Part shown: positions 1 to 10,010 of the stretch, piece after piece
Layout of the letters: every line of letters starts with the position of its first letter
Position numbering within the stretch: position 1 is the stretch's first letter
From: Paludibacteraceae bacterium
GTDB taxonomy: Bacteria > Bacteroidota > Bacteroidia > Bacteroidales > Paludibacteraceae
NCBI GenBank assembly: GCA_017550335.1
Contig: JAFZPM010000005.1
Span: 1-64,000, forward strand
Direction of reading: 5' to 3'
Length of the DNA stretch: 64,000 bases
Program-made: the position numbers and the translations under genes
Notes under the pieces: generated by a model
What the model saw: the letters and a program-made list of their open reading frames with translations, nothing else
What the model was told of the DNA's origin: nothing
Databases searched by the model: none

Positions 1-333
1 AAGCGGTATATGGTATGCGAAGGTCACCTCACCTCCCTGACGATAGGAATTACCATTCTTGTCATTATACGCATACGCACCGATACCGACATTCTTCAGG
101 ATACGGGTACGGAAACTCAAGGTCTGGGTCATCGGACGATCTTCCATTCCCTGCCATTGGAACCTGCCCGTCAGCATCAAGTGTCTGCAACGTTCCGCTC
201 CAGCTACCGCCGGGTTAACCAAATAATAGTTGAAGTGATACTGGTTAACCACGATGTCTTCGCCTGCATTCGCCTGCAAAAAAGGAGCAGAAGCGAAAAC
301 AATCAACAACAAATATTTAAACACGCATCTCAT
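1..333 (-). CDS. PorP/SprF family T9SS outer-membrane protein (partial, N-terminal part)
   Basis: Reading the minus strand from an ATG at 333 gives 111 codons that stay open to the window edge. They start with a signal peptide (hydrophobic LLLIVFASAPFL, cleavage near NAGE) followed by the typical PorP/SprF opening: a QYHFNYYLVNPAVAG stretch, then GRFQWQGM and a beta-barrel-like GIGAYAYND segment. The next upstream ATG on this strand is closed at once by TGA. The family forms outer-membrane proteins that work with type IX secretion, often paired with one giant type B substrate. It is the last visible gene of the adhesin, OmpA, PorP, PorP series and lies 74 bases after the preceding PorP. The product is truncated only by the window, not by a mutation that can be seen. 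Confidence 0.85.
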   Translation of the reverse strand, partial: MRCVFKYLLLIVFASAPFLQANAGEDIVVNQYHFNYYLVNPAVAGAERCRHLMLTGRFQWQGMEDRPMTQTLSFRTRILKNVGIGAYAYNDKNGNSYRQGGEVTFAYHIPL

Positions 334-407
334 ATCATCTACAATTTACTCCAAATATATACAACTCTCGTCAAACACAAAGCATATTAACGAGGAAATC
401 ATCATTA

Positions 408-1358
408 TTAATCCTCAAGGAATCTTGCGCCACCGCCCTTAACTTTCTTAGCGATACGCCAAGAGAGCAGAATCTCGCCAGAACCAGGGGAGTTGATGCT
501 CTGAGCAACATCACCCAAGCCAAGGTCGAATGCGCAACCCACTCTGAACTTCTGGTATTCGAAGCCGACACAGAATTGGATAACATGGGATGAGAAAAGA
601 TCAACACCATTCAAATCCGGGCGATAGGTGGCACCGAACCACAAGAAACGTTTGTAGAACAAAAGCATATTCAACTCCATACGGTTCATCGAATTACGAT
701 GCACATAAACCAATGCAGGAGCGAAGTCGATTGTCTCAGAAGGAGTAAGCAAAGCCCTCACATAGGCATTGAATTGGCGTCCAGGGACAGACGTCGTCAC
801 CTTATCCTCGTTATAGAGCAAGTGATTAACGGAGGCACCGAACATCAACTTAGGCATAGCCAACTCCACACCGAAGTCCATATCAGGATTGAAATTCGCA
901 GTGCACTCACCGAAATTCAAAGTCTCACGCTCCAGCTCCGGCGGATCCAACCAATAATTCTTCTTAGGGTCGAAATAGTGGTAAAGGAAACCAGCCGACA
1001 AACCGAAGGACATCAGCATACTTTCGTTCAAGTTGACATGATAGGCATACGCAGCCTTCATGTTCATGGTACGGTTAGCATAACCCAAGTCGTCGTAGGA
1101 TGCGGAAAGACCGATACCAGAACGGACAGACTCAAAATAATTGCTAATATTCATAACTCCCGTCTTAGGAGAATGGTCGACACCCATCCACTGCCAACGT
1201 CCGATAAAGAACACATCAACATCATCAGTGTTACCCGTTGCAGCCGGGTTGATATTCAACCTTGAAAAGAACTGTTGGGAAAGCATCAAATCGCGCTGTG
1301 CGAAGGCATTCGCACCCAACATAGCCATCAATAATAAAACTAAATACTTCTTCATCAT
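408..1358 (-). CDS. PorP/SprF family type IX secretion membrane protein
   Basis: The 316-residue product has a signal peptide (residues 1-20, ending in ANAFAQ) and then the family signature QQFFSRLNINPAATGNTD and a GRWQWMGVDHSPKT segment. The remainder alternates short hydrophobic strands, as expected for a 14-strand outer-membrane barrel, and the length is normal for PorP/SprF. In Flavobacterium johnsoniae, SprF is needed to secrete SprB, whose gene lies next to sprF. Here the gene lies 14 bases downstream of the OmpA/PD40 gene and belongs to the same minus-strand operon as the 2338-residue adhesin. Its likely role is to help export or anchor that adhesin at the outer membrane. That partnership is inferred from gene order. 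Confidence 0.9.
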   Translation of the reverse strand: MMKKYLVLLLMAMLGANAFAQRDLMLSQQFFSRLNINPAATGNTDDVDVFFIGRWQWMGVDHSPKTGVMNISNYFESVRSGIGLSASYDDLGYANRTMNMKAAYAYHVNLNESMLMSFGLSAGFLYHYFDPKKNYWLDPPELERETLNFGECTANFNPDMDFGVELAMPKLMFGASVNHLLYNEDKVTTSVPGRQFNAYVRALLTPSETIDFAPALVYVHRNSMNRMELNMLLFYKRFLWFGATYRPDLNGVDLFSSHVIQFCVGFEYQKFRVGCAFDLGLGDVAQSINSPGSGEILLSWRIAKKVKGGGARFLED

Positions 1359-1372
1359 CTAACCTCCCAACA

Positions 1373-2755
1373 TTATTCGTTTAAGATTTTGATATCTACA
1401 CGACGGTTCTGCTCGTGCTCTGGCTCGGTTTGGGCATTCTTGATAACTGTCTCGTGGAAACCTTTACCCACAGCCTTCAACTCGTTAGGGCTCATACCCC
1501 TTTCGATCAACAACTTACGCACATAATCGGCACGTTCTTGAGAAAGTCTCATATTATACTTGTCAGAACCACGTTCATCGGTGTGACCACTGATTTCAAA
1601 CACAACGCCAGGGAACTCCTTCATGGCGCTAACCAACTCATCCAATTGGACGAAGTACTCAGGTTTCATATCCGACTTGTCGAAGTCGAAGAAGAAGAGC
1701 ACCCAGTTGAAGCCCTTAGGCTCCGTAAGCGTAATCTCAGGCATCAGATCGACATCAGGCTCAGCACGGAAAGGCATTGGAACATAGATGTCATCCTTAC
1801 CCTTACCACCAGCCCTGTTGGACAGGAACATAACCAACTTGGAAGATCCGATGAAGTTGTACTCATTGGCGCGCGTATTGAACGTAGAATCCAAGTTGAC
1901 GGCAGGAGTCCAGATGTCACGTTTCACAACAACGGAATCCTTCAATGTCGTGTCATATATTTTGAACTCATGATCCTTCTCATAGCGGGACATGTATACA
2001 TCCAAACCACCGAAACCACCCGGACGGTCGGAAGTGAAGTACATGATGGAATCGCCAACGACAAACGGATAATCCTCTCTAGCCTTCGTGTTGAACGGAA
2101 TGACCGTATCACTGGCATTCTTAGGCATCACCCAATCCGCACCGACCTCTTCCTTGTTCTTCGCCTTATCTATATACCAGATATCCCTGTTGCCAAAGCC
2201 ATGGCCCTTAAAGTCAGCCGAGAAATAGATACGAGTACCGTTGTTCGCCAAAGTAGGGTTGAAGAAACCTGTCACACGGTCATATCGATAAGTCCAACCA
2301 GCGATTACAGTGGAAGAACCACGGATTTTCTTTCTCAACTTATCAAGACCCTCGATCTTCATCAGCTTAGGCTCACTGAAGGATCCTCCCTGCAAGGTGG
2401 CCTCAAACATATCGGCATTACCGATCTCATCCACGCGGGCAAAATATATGGTACGTTTACGAGGATCGTAAGCGAATGTTCCATAAATTCCCAAGCCTGT
2501 CAACTCAGGGCAAACCTCAATATCCACTAAATCATACATGTTGCCAATTGTAGCCGTATAAGCTGTATCATTCCTAAAGAACGCAACCTTGCCCTCCTTG
2601 TAGAAGGACATAGGAAGTTCTTGATACTTCGAACTCGCCTCCGAGGAGAGGATTTCGTATCCTTCCGTGTATTCTTCATGAATACCCGCAAAGGCAGCCA
2701 GCCCACAAAAGGACAACGTCACGACAGCTAAAGTCCTTTTCATATCAGTACACAT
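1373..2755 (-). CDS. OmpA family protein with PD40 beta-propeller-like repeats
   Basis: The 460-residue protein has a signal peptide. Translation may start at Met1 or at Met5 (2743); the MKRTLAVVTL start gives a more typical signal. The middle (about residues 60-340) carries PD40/WD40-like strands such as YFTSDRPGGFGGLDVYMSRY and RIYFSADFKGHG. The C-terminal 110 residues form an OmpA peptidoglycan-binding domain with FDFDKSDMKPE, EISGHTDERGSDKYN and LSQERADYVRKLL. This resembles PorE and the OmpA-type proteins found beside T9SS substrates, which tether the machinery to peptidoglycan. It lies 27 bases after the giant adhesin gene and before two PorP/SprF genes, so all four probably act together on the cell surface. 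Confidence 0.88.
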   Translation of the reverse strand: MCTDMKRTLAVVTLSFCGLAAFAGIHEEYTEGYEILSSEASSKYQELPMSFYKEGKVAFFRNDTAYTATIGNMYDLVDIEVCPELTGLGIYGTFAYDPRKRTIYFARVDEIGNADMFEATLQGGSFSEPKLMKIEGLDKLRKKIRGSSTVIAGWTYRYDRVTGFFNPTLANNGTRIYFSADFKGHGFGNRDIWYIDKAKNKEEVGADWVMPKNASDTVIPFNTKAREDYPFVVGDSIMYFTSDRPGGFGGLDVYMSRYEKDHEFKIYDTTLKDSVVVKRDIWTPAVNLDSTFNTRANEYNFIGSSKLVMFLSNRAGGKGKDDIYVPMPFRAEPDVDLMPEITLTEPKGFNWVLFFFDFDKSDMKPEYFVQLDELVSAMKEFPGVVFEISGHTDERGSDKYNMRLSQERADYVRKLLIERGMSPNELKAVGKGFHETVIKNAQTEPEHEQNRRVDIKILNE

Positions 2756-2782
2756 AACCTTAAATTATTTAATTTTTACTAT

Positions 2783-5700
2783 TTATTTCAAAACAACCTC
2801 GACTGAGCCTTTTTCCACCTTGCCATTCTTCATGACAACCTTATAGAAATAGACACCCGGATCAACGGACTCGCCGGTATCACCCTTCTGTCCTGTCCAT
2901 CCATCGTCACCCTCAAACACCTTCTGTCCATATCTATCGAAGACGCTCACTGAGAAACCATGCATGAACACATCGTTTAAGTCATCCTTGATAAACGGAG
3001 TGAACGCCGTCGGCAACTTAACCTCCAAGCTGATGGAAGAAGAAGCGGAAGGACAAACACCATCGGATGCGACAACCGTATACTCCGAAGTGGACTCCGG
3101 TAAATATGTCGTCCTATTAACGGACGTCACATCAAATGAACGTCCATCACAGAACCACTCGTATGTGGAAGGCGAACCAACCACCGGATCAGCGTATAAT
3201 TCGATGTCACCGCCAATGATGACATTCTCCTTATTGGCATACAACTGGATCGTTGGGCTCTCATGAACGAACACCGACCCGTTAGACTCAGACGAATTAG
3301 GGCATATCTCATCAACAGCCACAATCGTATAATTCAAATAACCACCCTTCTGGGCGATATCCGGGATCATAGTGGTATCGTTCGCCACAACACGTTGTAC
3401 AGTCTCGGAAGACAATCCATACACATAATAGTATGTAGGGAATCCCTTAAGCGGAATCAAAGATAACTTAATTGAATCACCTACACAAACATCTGTGATA
3501 CCATCTTCAATTTCAACCTTAAATTCCACAGGAACATGTACATTGATTGAAGTCGAAGCGTAACCAGCCGAAGCATGGTCAAAGCTGCAGACATCGTCAT
3601 AGACACGCACATAGTATGAATTATGATCTGCCGTCGGATTATATCCCTCGAACGTACATTCCGTATACGTATGATTAATCGTCTTCAAAAGTTCGTTCGA
3701 ATAACCATCGTACAACTCATACCTTGAAGGTGTACCAGAAGTCACCTTAGCAGACAACTTGATGTCACCGTCATTCGGAGCGCAATACGCATAAGTGGAA
3801 GGAGTCAACTTAACCCTCAACGAATCGAACACCTCAATCAACGTATCCACCGACACTCTAGGGCAAATACCGTCATAAGACTCGACCATAACCGTATGTT
3901 TGCCGACAGACAAATCTCTTGTGTAATAGGTCTTCTGCAGCGATGAAATTCCAGTGACCGGCTGAGAGTCATCATACCAAGTGAAATCCTTAATGAAACG
4001 CTCAGAACCCGCAGGTTCGATAGAGGAAACCGTGAACGCCACAGCATCATCCACACAAACCTTATCCTTATCAACGTCCAGTGTCAACTTGTAAGGAGTC
4101 TGCACATACACAGTGTTGCGGTCAGAACTGATCGGTCCGCACACGCCGTCATCATCCACAGTGACATAGAAATCCAAAACGTCTCCAGGATTCATTCCCT
4201 CAGGGAAATCCGAAGAGCGGAACACGTTACGATACAATCCTCTATCCGACAAATCATAGGTCTGACCATTATACACATAATGGAAAGTATAATTCGTGAA
4301 GTAAGAATGATCAGGTTCTATCCTGACAGACGTCGTAACACTGTCGTCAACCGAACACATGTAATTGTCGTCCACGGTCAAGACAGGAGTGAAATTCTGA
4401 TTAACCATAAACGAATCCTTCTTGCCAGCGCCACCAGATGCCTCATTGTAACATACATCATCATAAGCAGTCACAGTGAAATACATTCTCTCAGCGACAG
4501 TCAACCAGCCCGCTTCCTCCAGATTCAATTCATTGTCGGACGTAGTCTTCGTAAGTGAAGATGGAGAAACACGCTCCCACACATAGCGCTTAATGTGATT
4601 TTGCGCATCAGCCGGATCCGTAGAGGCAACCAACGTGACATTCTCCGCCGTAGCCGGCATACAAATCTTATGGGAAGGAATAGAGAGCGAAAGTTGGAAC
4701 CTTGTGTTGAACTCAACATTGACGGTATCCTCCGCCTTCACCGTATCATGCGCGCAATGATCATCATAAGCGGCCACTGAGAATCTTGCCGTATAACCTG
4801 CGGCGAAAGCCTTCGCATAACTATCCTTGTCAAGGAGAAGCGTATCCTCTTTCGTAGTGGCGATAATCCGTCCGTTATCATACCAATAGTATTCGGACAC
4901 ATTACTATGCGCTTCAACAGGGTCGAGGACAGCCCTCAATACGAAGGATGCATCATCCAACGACTCGACGCAATACGCATTCGGCATATCATCCAAACTG
5001 ATAGAGAAGCCACCCGTACGGATTTCTATCTTCACCGTATCACTAATATTCGGATCATCGCCCGTAGCACAGATATCATCAGTAGAAGAAACATAAACCT
5101 GGATATCCTTTCCTTGATATTTCTTCAAATCCCTGTAAGTCAATTCCAAATGGTTGACACTCGTCGTATTGATGTCCCACAACGTCTGGTCATCCGACTT
5201 CACATGCCAAATGTAATTCTTCACTTGTTCTACCGCATCGCTAGGATCCAGTTGAACCGATACGCGAAGGAGGACAGTGTCCAAATTAACATTAGCCTCA
5301 TTTGGAATACATACAGATTCATGTTTATAATCAACGAGCATCGTATAATGTGAGTTGAATCTGAAGTCGAGCTCATCGCTAGACTTCACCTCGTCACAAA
5401 TACTATCCCTTGTGATCAAATAAATTTTAGCGTTCACACCGGCACGTACCAACCAAGGGAAGCGGTTCGAGTCGATCGTAAGCACAGAGTCCGCATGGTT
5501 ACCCGTGTACATGATCGAATCAACGCCATTGACAACAGCGTGCCATTCGAATTGTTTCACCTGCAAAACGGAAGTGGCAGGAGTGAATGTGACATGCACG
5601 GTAGCGCTATCGTCACCTGCGCAAGTCGTCAACTTGCTAGCGGACAAGCTAGTCTTATACTTGATGCTGACAGCGATCTGCAAAGAATCAGCCACATCCT

Positions 5701-8700
5701 CACAAATACCATCACTCGCCACCAACTTGTAGAATGAGTTACTACTCTCAGACACGACGAAGGAATGAGTAAGACCTGTTCCACCCATGAACTCGCCATC
5801 CTTATACCATTGGTACGACTTGATCAGTTTCTCGGCATTAGGGTCCTTCAAACCAGCCGTGACAACAAGTTTTTGTCCATACTCCAAACACTCCTTCTGG
5901 TCATCCCCTTCATCAAAAAGATGGATGTCGATTTGGTTCAAGAAGACGCTATCAGCGACTGAGCGGCTGTCGGCGCTACAGAACTGGTCATAAGCCTTTA
6001 TGGAATATGCCATCATGGTTCCAGGCATGAACACATCCGGATAATCCTCCTTACGAAGAGTGATTGTATAGACATTATGTGACGTGTCCGTAGGGATAGC
6101 GAGGATGGAATCCCCATGCTCACACAAAGTGAAGTAAGACAAGTTCGTCAACGCAGTCTTCGGACTGATCGTAGCCTTCAAGACAATGGAATCCGTGGAA
6201 TTCAAACAGATCTTATCGTCGATAGCCTCAAGTGCCAACTTTATCTCACCCTCACGGATCTCGACATCAGCTCCAGATGTGCTATCATCATTCACGATGG
6301 CGCCACACTCCGCCGTTTCAGTGGAAAGGATCTCGACTCTCATCGTACGACCCGTTCTATCCTTCAAGTCCTTATATGTCAATCTCAAATGATAATCAGT
6401 TGTCGTCGTATCCCACACCTCAGTTCCACCGAAGGTCAATCTCCAATTGTAGGCTTTGATGTTATTCCGAGCCTTTTGAGGTTCAACCCGTGCGCGGATG
6501 TTCATCAACTCCGTATTATCAGCCTGTCCCGGCGTCACGCAGACAGGGTTCGAACTTGGTTCAACCCACATTCTATAGGACACGTTGTATACTTTGAAAG
6601 GAACCTCCATCGGATCGGCAGGTGCACAGAATTGATCACCATCATTGATCACCCATATTTTCAGGATTCCACCTATCGTATCGGTTTTGTCCAAGCCATC
6701 CGGGTAGAAGATACGGGCGGTATCATTGACGATGACCTCACGTCCAGGGATCCCCCAATCCCATCTGAGACCAGCTTCCGGCACATCCTTGTATACTTGC
6801 ACAAGCACAGAGTCACAACCATGGGTACTAGCCACGTTATAATCCAGATTCACGACATGCTTCGCCACCAACGTGAACTTCTGTTGATGCGTACAACCAC
6901 CTTCATCGATGGCGCCGAATATAATCTTCGACATGCCAACAGAGTCCGTAGTACCGACCTTCTTCCAATCGCGGTCAAAGATTTGCACGTTATAATCCCT
7001 ATCGACGATGAAATTGATAGAATCCCTACTAACACCCGTCACCTCCAACGTGTCGACCAACAGCTGACCCGTCTCGCTCATCCAATACATCTTCCATGTA
7101 TGATCAGTCTTCGTCAGATTACGACAACCGACAATGGTAATCGTATCATCAGCGACGAAACATACCTGTGCTTGGTCATTGTCCGCACACATCGGACCGC
7201 CATACGTATTTCTTATATCAATGTCGGAAGTAGCCACAAGGAACTCGTTACATACATCTCCAGAGTGCAACTCGACATCCCTCAATTCATCCACGCTAGA
7301 ACCGATGATTACCCTATATTGTATATCACCCACAAAGCGAGGATCCGTCACGGAAATAATCGCATTAGTCTTCTTATAAGTAGACTCATCCGAATAATCC
7401 TTCATATCCTCCCAAGACTGGGTATCCTTATCGAAATATTGGAACAAGTAAACAGGATTTTGGATGTAATCACCCTTCTGCTTCGCCACCAACTCCACGT
7501 CGCGACCGTCACAAACGGTAAGCGCACCCGTGATCAACTCGCCGTCCACTTTGGCGGAAAGTTCAGCCTTAGGCAAACATACGGAGAAGGAGATATCATC
7601 CAACAACAAGTCGTTACCATTACCAGAAGGACCATTGTTGTAAAGAACGACCCACAAAGATTGCACCTTTTGTGAAGGATCCAACTGCACATATTGATCA
7701 ACCTCATGCCATTCGTCAGATCCCGCTGGTATATCCCCAGATTCAATTTCATTATTCAAGATGCTTGCGGCAGGAACCGATCCCATCGTCCTATAGTCAT
7801 CAGGCAACTCGTCGGAACCCTGATCCTTCAACAGATAAACAGAAACATTTATCGGGTTTTGTGGAGTACCGTCTTCTGTAGTACGTTTAGCCGTCGCATT
7901 CTTCACCGCCATACTGAACGCGAAACGGTCCGCAGGACAACCCAAATGCACACGCTGCGCATAGATGGCCGCCCTACTATGAGAAGTCTCACCACAGTTC
8001 ACAAACAACATGGCGCCGTTCACGTTACCTGTATTATCGGTACAATCCACATAAGAGTTTCCGTCATGATGGTCCACGGAATCCGGATTCGCCACGATGG
8101 CATAGTAACCATCCTGTAGACGGTAAGCCCTATTCCGACCCTCATATTCCGTCCAAGTGTATTCCGGCAGTACTGGGTTCGCCTGCAGATACAAGTGACC
8201 ATCCGTACCCACAAACTGGTTAGATTTACCATCCCCCAAACGAGTAAACGTAGTGGCTGGCACCACATATCCGTTCGGGTCAGGTGCAATGTATTTCTCG
8301 ATGTGGTAGGTAGTGGTTCCCTCTGTCAATAGATTCAACGAACCATAGTCTCTATCTTCCCTTACGCTATAGTATCCAGAGCCATTACCATTATTTCCCG
8401 TAGCAATGATACGGCTCATATAATCCACACCACTGTTATCACCCGAATAATTACCCGCATAGCCAACGGTAGAACCGTTTTTCCGACCGGCGACACCACC
8501 CTTTATTGTCATGTTGTTGACGAAGACCTCCTTATCGGAAACGTAAGTGTGCTCATCGATAAAGTAACCGAAAGACTCGTAGAACAAAGTCCTCGTCTGC
8601 AATCCACGGCAGTCTCCATTGTCCTCGCAATTAGGTGCCTCATAGAAGAAAGGCGAAGTGGTTTGCCCCGTCTTGTTATAAACGGCGCGATAATACCTAT

Positions 8701-9799
8701 CTTCCGTAGGGAATACATTCAGACGATTGCTCGCATTCGTCTTAATGGTGGTCCATATGTCTCCATCCTCGGACATTTGCCATTCAAAAACGTTATTACC
8801 CAAATCCGGCAACATATCCTCACCGATTGCAACCAACGAGTTGGAATCCTGCATACACATTTCCGTAGGATAGAAGGAAGAGATATAGAAACCGCAACCT
8901 GCCACCTTCACTTCCGTCTCACCAGCAAACAGGCCATCGACGTAAAGCTTGTATTTAGTCGAATTCAGCGGGTTCAACGTAATAGTAGGCTCAGTGGTTA
9001 TGGCGAGCACCTTCCCGTTATTCCGTCTCCACTCATAAGTGGTACCTTCCGTGTAATCGGAAGTGAGCACAACAGGATCTCCCGGACAAATGTTCGTCAC
9101 ACTAGAAGTAACCGTATATCCGCAGTCGGCCAATGAAAGGTCGATTTTCGCAGAAGAATAAGAAACGAGACCAGACGAAGTCGTATATTTCAGCAACATC
9201 ACGATGGAGTCCGTTACCGTATAAGTGAAAGCGTCACGATTATCATAGGTCGACAACCACGTTGTATCACGTCTCTCATTGGAGAGCAACCCCCAACGCT
9301 TAGATGCGCTCGCATCCCCATTTTCCACGCTGAAATTCACTTCACCTCCCTTGCACACCCTGTTCTTGTCAACAGCGATCGTACCACTACAAGAACCATA
9401 AGCGACGGCCACGGAATTGGTCGGCCTGTCATAACTAACGCAAAGGAAGCCTGAGGTTTCGTTGTTGATCTGCACTTTCACAGCCTTGTCATTCTCAAGC
9501 ACCCAACCCTTCGTATTATTGCCCGGCAAATAGATGGTATCAGCTTCAACATCCGTTTCTATAACGATTTCTCCCCTGTATTTATCCAGAGTGAACTGGT
9601 AATAATCACCGATGACATCCAATTTAGTGACCTTACCATTCCATCCGCCATCGGACCTAACCTTCGTAAATTCCGCAAATGCAGGCATACAACCCAGTGT
9701 CAAAGCTGTAGCCACCAAGAAGAATTTCGACAAATTTCTTAAAAAAGACATTGTTTTCATGTTTTTCATGTTCATCGAACTATGTTGTTTCTTACGCAA
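2783..9799 (-). CDS. Giant SprB-like adhesin with Ig-like array and T9SS type B sorting domain
   Basis: The 2338-residue protein has an N-terminal signal peptide (hydrophobic FFLVATALTLGCMPAFA; start at Met1 or at Met9, 9775). Residues of roughly 400-740 look like a carbohydrate-binding or jelly-roll region, ending in NDLLLDDISFSVC. From about residue 750 onward there is an array of Ig/PKD-like units of about 90-100 residues. Each opens near a Cys (for example KVCVDDAVAFTVSSIEP) and closes near another in a YDDxC pattern. The last 75 residues (from about 2263: TAFTPFIKDDLNDVF, VFDRYGQKVFEG, DPGVYFYKVVMKNG) form the gliding-associated type B C-terminal domain. It is probably exported by T9SS and displayed on the surface as an adhesin; the ligand is unknown. 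It heads the operon with the OmpA and two PorP/SprF genes. Confidence 0.88.
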   Translation of the reverse strand: MRKKQHSSMNMKNMKTMSFLRNLSKFFLVATALTLGCMPAFAEFTKVRSDGGWNGKVTKLDVIGDYYQFTLDKYRGEIVIETDVEADTIYLPGNNTKGWVLENDKAVKVQINNETSGFLCVSYDRPTNSVAVAYGSCSGTIAVDKNRVCKGGEVNFSVENGDASASKRWGLLSNERRDTTWLSTYDNRDAFTYTVTDSIVMLLKYTTSSGLVSYSSAKIDLSLADCGYTVTSSVTNICPGDPVVLTSDYTEGTTYEWRRNNGKVLAITTEPTITLNPLNSTKYKLYVDGLFAGETEVKVAGCGFYISSFYPTEMCMQDSNSLVAIGEDMLPDLGNNVFEWQMSEDGDIWTTIKTNASNRLNVFPTEDRYYRAVYNKTGQTTSPFFYEAPNCEDNGDCRGLQTRTLFYESFGYFIDEHTYVSDKEVFVNNMTIKGGVAGRKNGSTVGYAGNYSGDNSGVDYMSRIIATGNNGNGSGYYSVREDRDYGSLNLLTEGTTTYHIEKYIAPDPNGYVVPATTFTRLGDGKSNQFVGTDGHLYLQANPVLPEYTWTEYEGRNRAYRLQDGYYAIVANPDSVDHHDGNSYVDCTDNTGNVNGAMLFVNCGETSHSRAAIYAQRVHLGCPADRFAFSMAVKNATAKRTTEDGTPQNPINVSVYLLKDQGSDELPDDYRTMGSVPAASILNNEIESGDIPAGSDEWHEVDQYVQLDPSQKVQSLWVVLYNNGPSGNGNDLLLDDISFSVCLPKAELSAKVDGELITGALTVCDGRDVELVAKQKGDYIQNPVYLFQYFDKDTQSWEDMKDYSDESTYKKTNAIISVTDPRFVGDIQYRVIIGSSVDELRDVELHSGDVCNEFLVATSDIDIRNTYGGPMCADNDQAQVCFVADDTITIVGCRNLTKTDHTWKMYWMSETGQLLVDTLEVTGVSRDSINFIVDRDYNVQIFDRDWKKVGTTDSVGMSKIIFGAIDEGGCTHQQKFTLVAKHVVNLDYNVASTHGCDSVLVQVYKDVPEAGLRWDWGIPGREVIVNDTARIFYPDGLDKTDTIGGILKIWVINDGDQFCAPADPMEVPFKVYNVSYRMWVEPSSNPVCVTPGQADNTELMNIRARVEPQKARNNIKAYNWRLTFGGTEVWDTTTTDYHLRLTYKDLKDRTGRTMRVEILSTETAECGAIVNDDSTSGADVEIREGEIKLALEAIDDKICLNSTDSIVLKATISPKTALTNLSYFTLCEHGDSILAIPTDTSHNVYTITLRKEDYPDVFMPGTMMAYSIKAYDQFCSADSRSVADSVFLNQIDIHLFDEGDDQKECLEYGQKLVVTAGLKDPNAEKLIKSYQWYKDGEFMGGTGLTHSFVVSESSNSFYKLVASDGICEDVADSLQIAVSIKYKTSLSASKLTTCAGDDSATVHVTFTPATSVLQVKQFEWHAVVNGVDSIMYTGNHADSVLTIDSNRFPWLVRAGVNAKIYLITRDSICDEVKSSDELDFRFNSHYTMLVDYKHESVCIPNEANVNLDTVLLRVSVQLDPSDAVEQVKNYIWHVKSDDQTLWDINTTSVNHLELTYRDLKKYQGKDIQVYVSSTDDICATGDDPNISDTVKIEIRTGGFSISLDDMPNAYCVESLDDASFVLRAVLDPVEAHSNVSEYYWYDNGRIIATTKEDTLLLDKDSYAKAFAAGYTARFSVAAYDDHCAHDTVKAEDTVNVEFNTRFQLSLSIPSHKICMPATAENVTLVASTDPADAQNHIKRYVWERVSPSSLTKTTSDNELNLEEAGWLTVAERMYFTVTAYDDVCYNEASGGAGKKDSFMVNQNFTPVLTVDDNYMCSVDDSVTTSVRIEPDHSYFTNYTFHYVYNGQTYDLSDRGLYRNVFRSSDFPEGMNPGDVLDFYVTVDDDGVCGPISSDRNTVYVQTPYKLTLDVDKDKVCVDDAVAFTVSSIEPAGSERFIKDFTWYDDSQPVTGISSLQKTYYTRDLSVGKHTVMVESYDGICPRVSVDTLIEVFDSLRVKLTPSTYAYCAPNDGDIKLSAKVTSGTPSRYELYDGYSNELLKTINHTYTECTFEGYNPTADHNSYYVRVYDDVCSFDHASAGYASTSINVHVPVEFKVEIEDGITDVCVGDSIKLSLIPLKGFPTYYYVYGLSSETVQRVVANDTTMIPDIAQKGGYLNYTIVAVDEICPNSSESNGSVFVHESPTIQLYANKENVIIGGDIELYADPVVGSPSTYEWFCDGRSFDVTSVNRTTYLPESTSEYTVVASDGVCPSASSSISLEVKLPTAFTPFIKDDLNDVFMHGFSVSVFDRYGQKVFEGDDGWTGQKGDTGESVDPGVYFYKVVMKNGKVEKGSVEVVLK

Positions 9800-10010
9800 G
9801 TTTCTAAACTCATTTACAACTCCAGCACTTTGTGATGTTCATATATGTCCACACAAAGACGGGCGAATATACAAAAAATTTACACACCGACCCCAATATT
9901 GACATAAAAAAAGCAAAAAATGTTAAAACAACTCGATAATTCAATGATTTTTAGAGTCAAAATTGGGTAATATACACCTTTTACGGTTGGGACTTAAAGG
10001 TTTTTTAACA

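Noticed and set aside
6116..7675. A 519-codon plus-strand open frame
   Set aside because: Antisense shadow of the 2338-residue adhesin; no coherent protein features.
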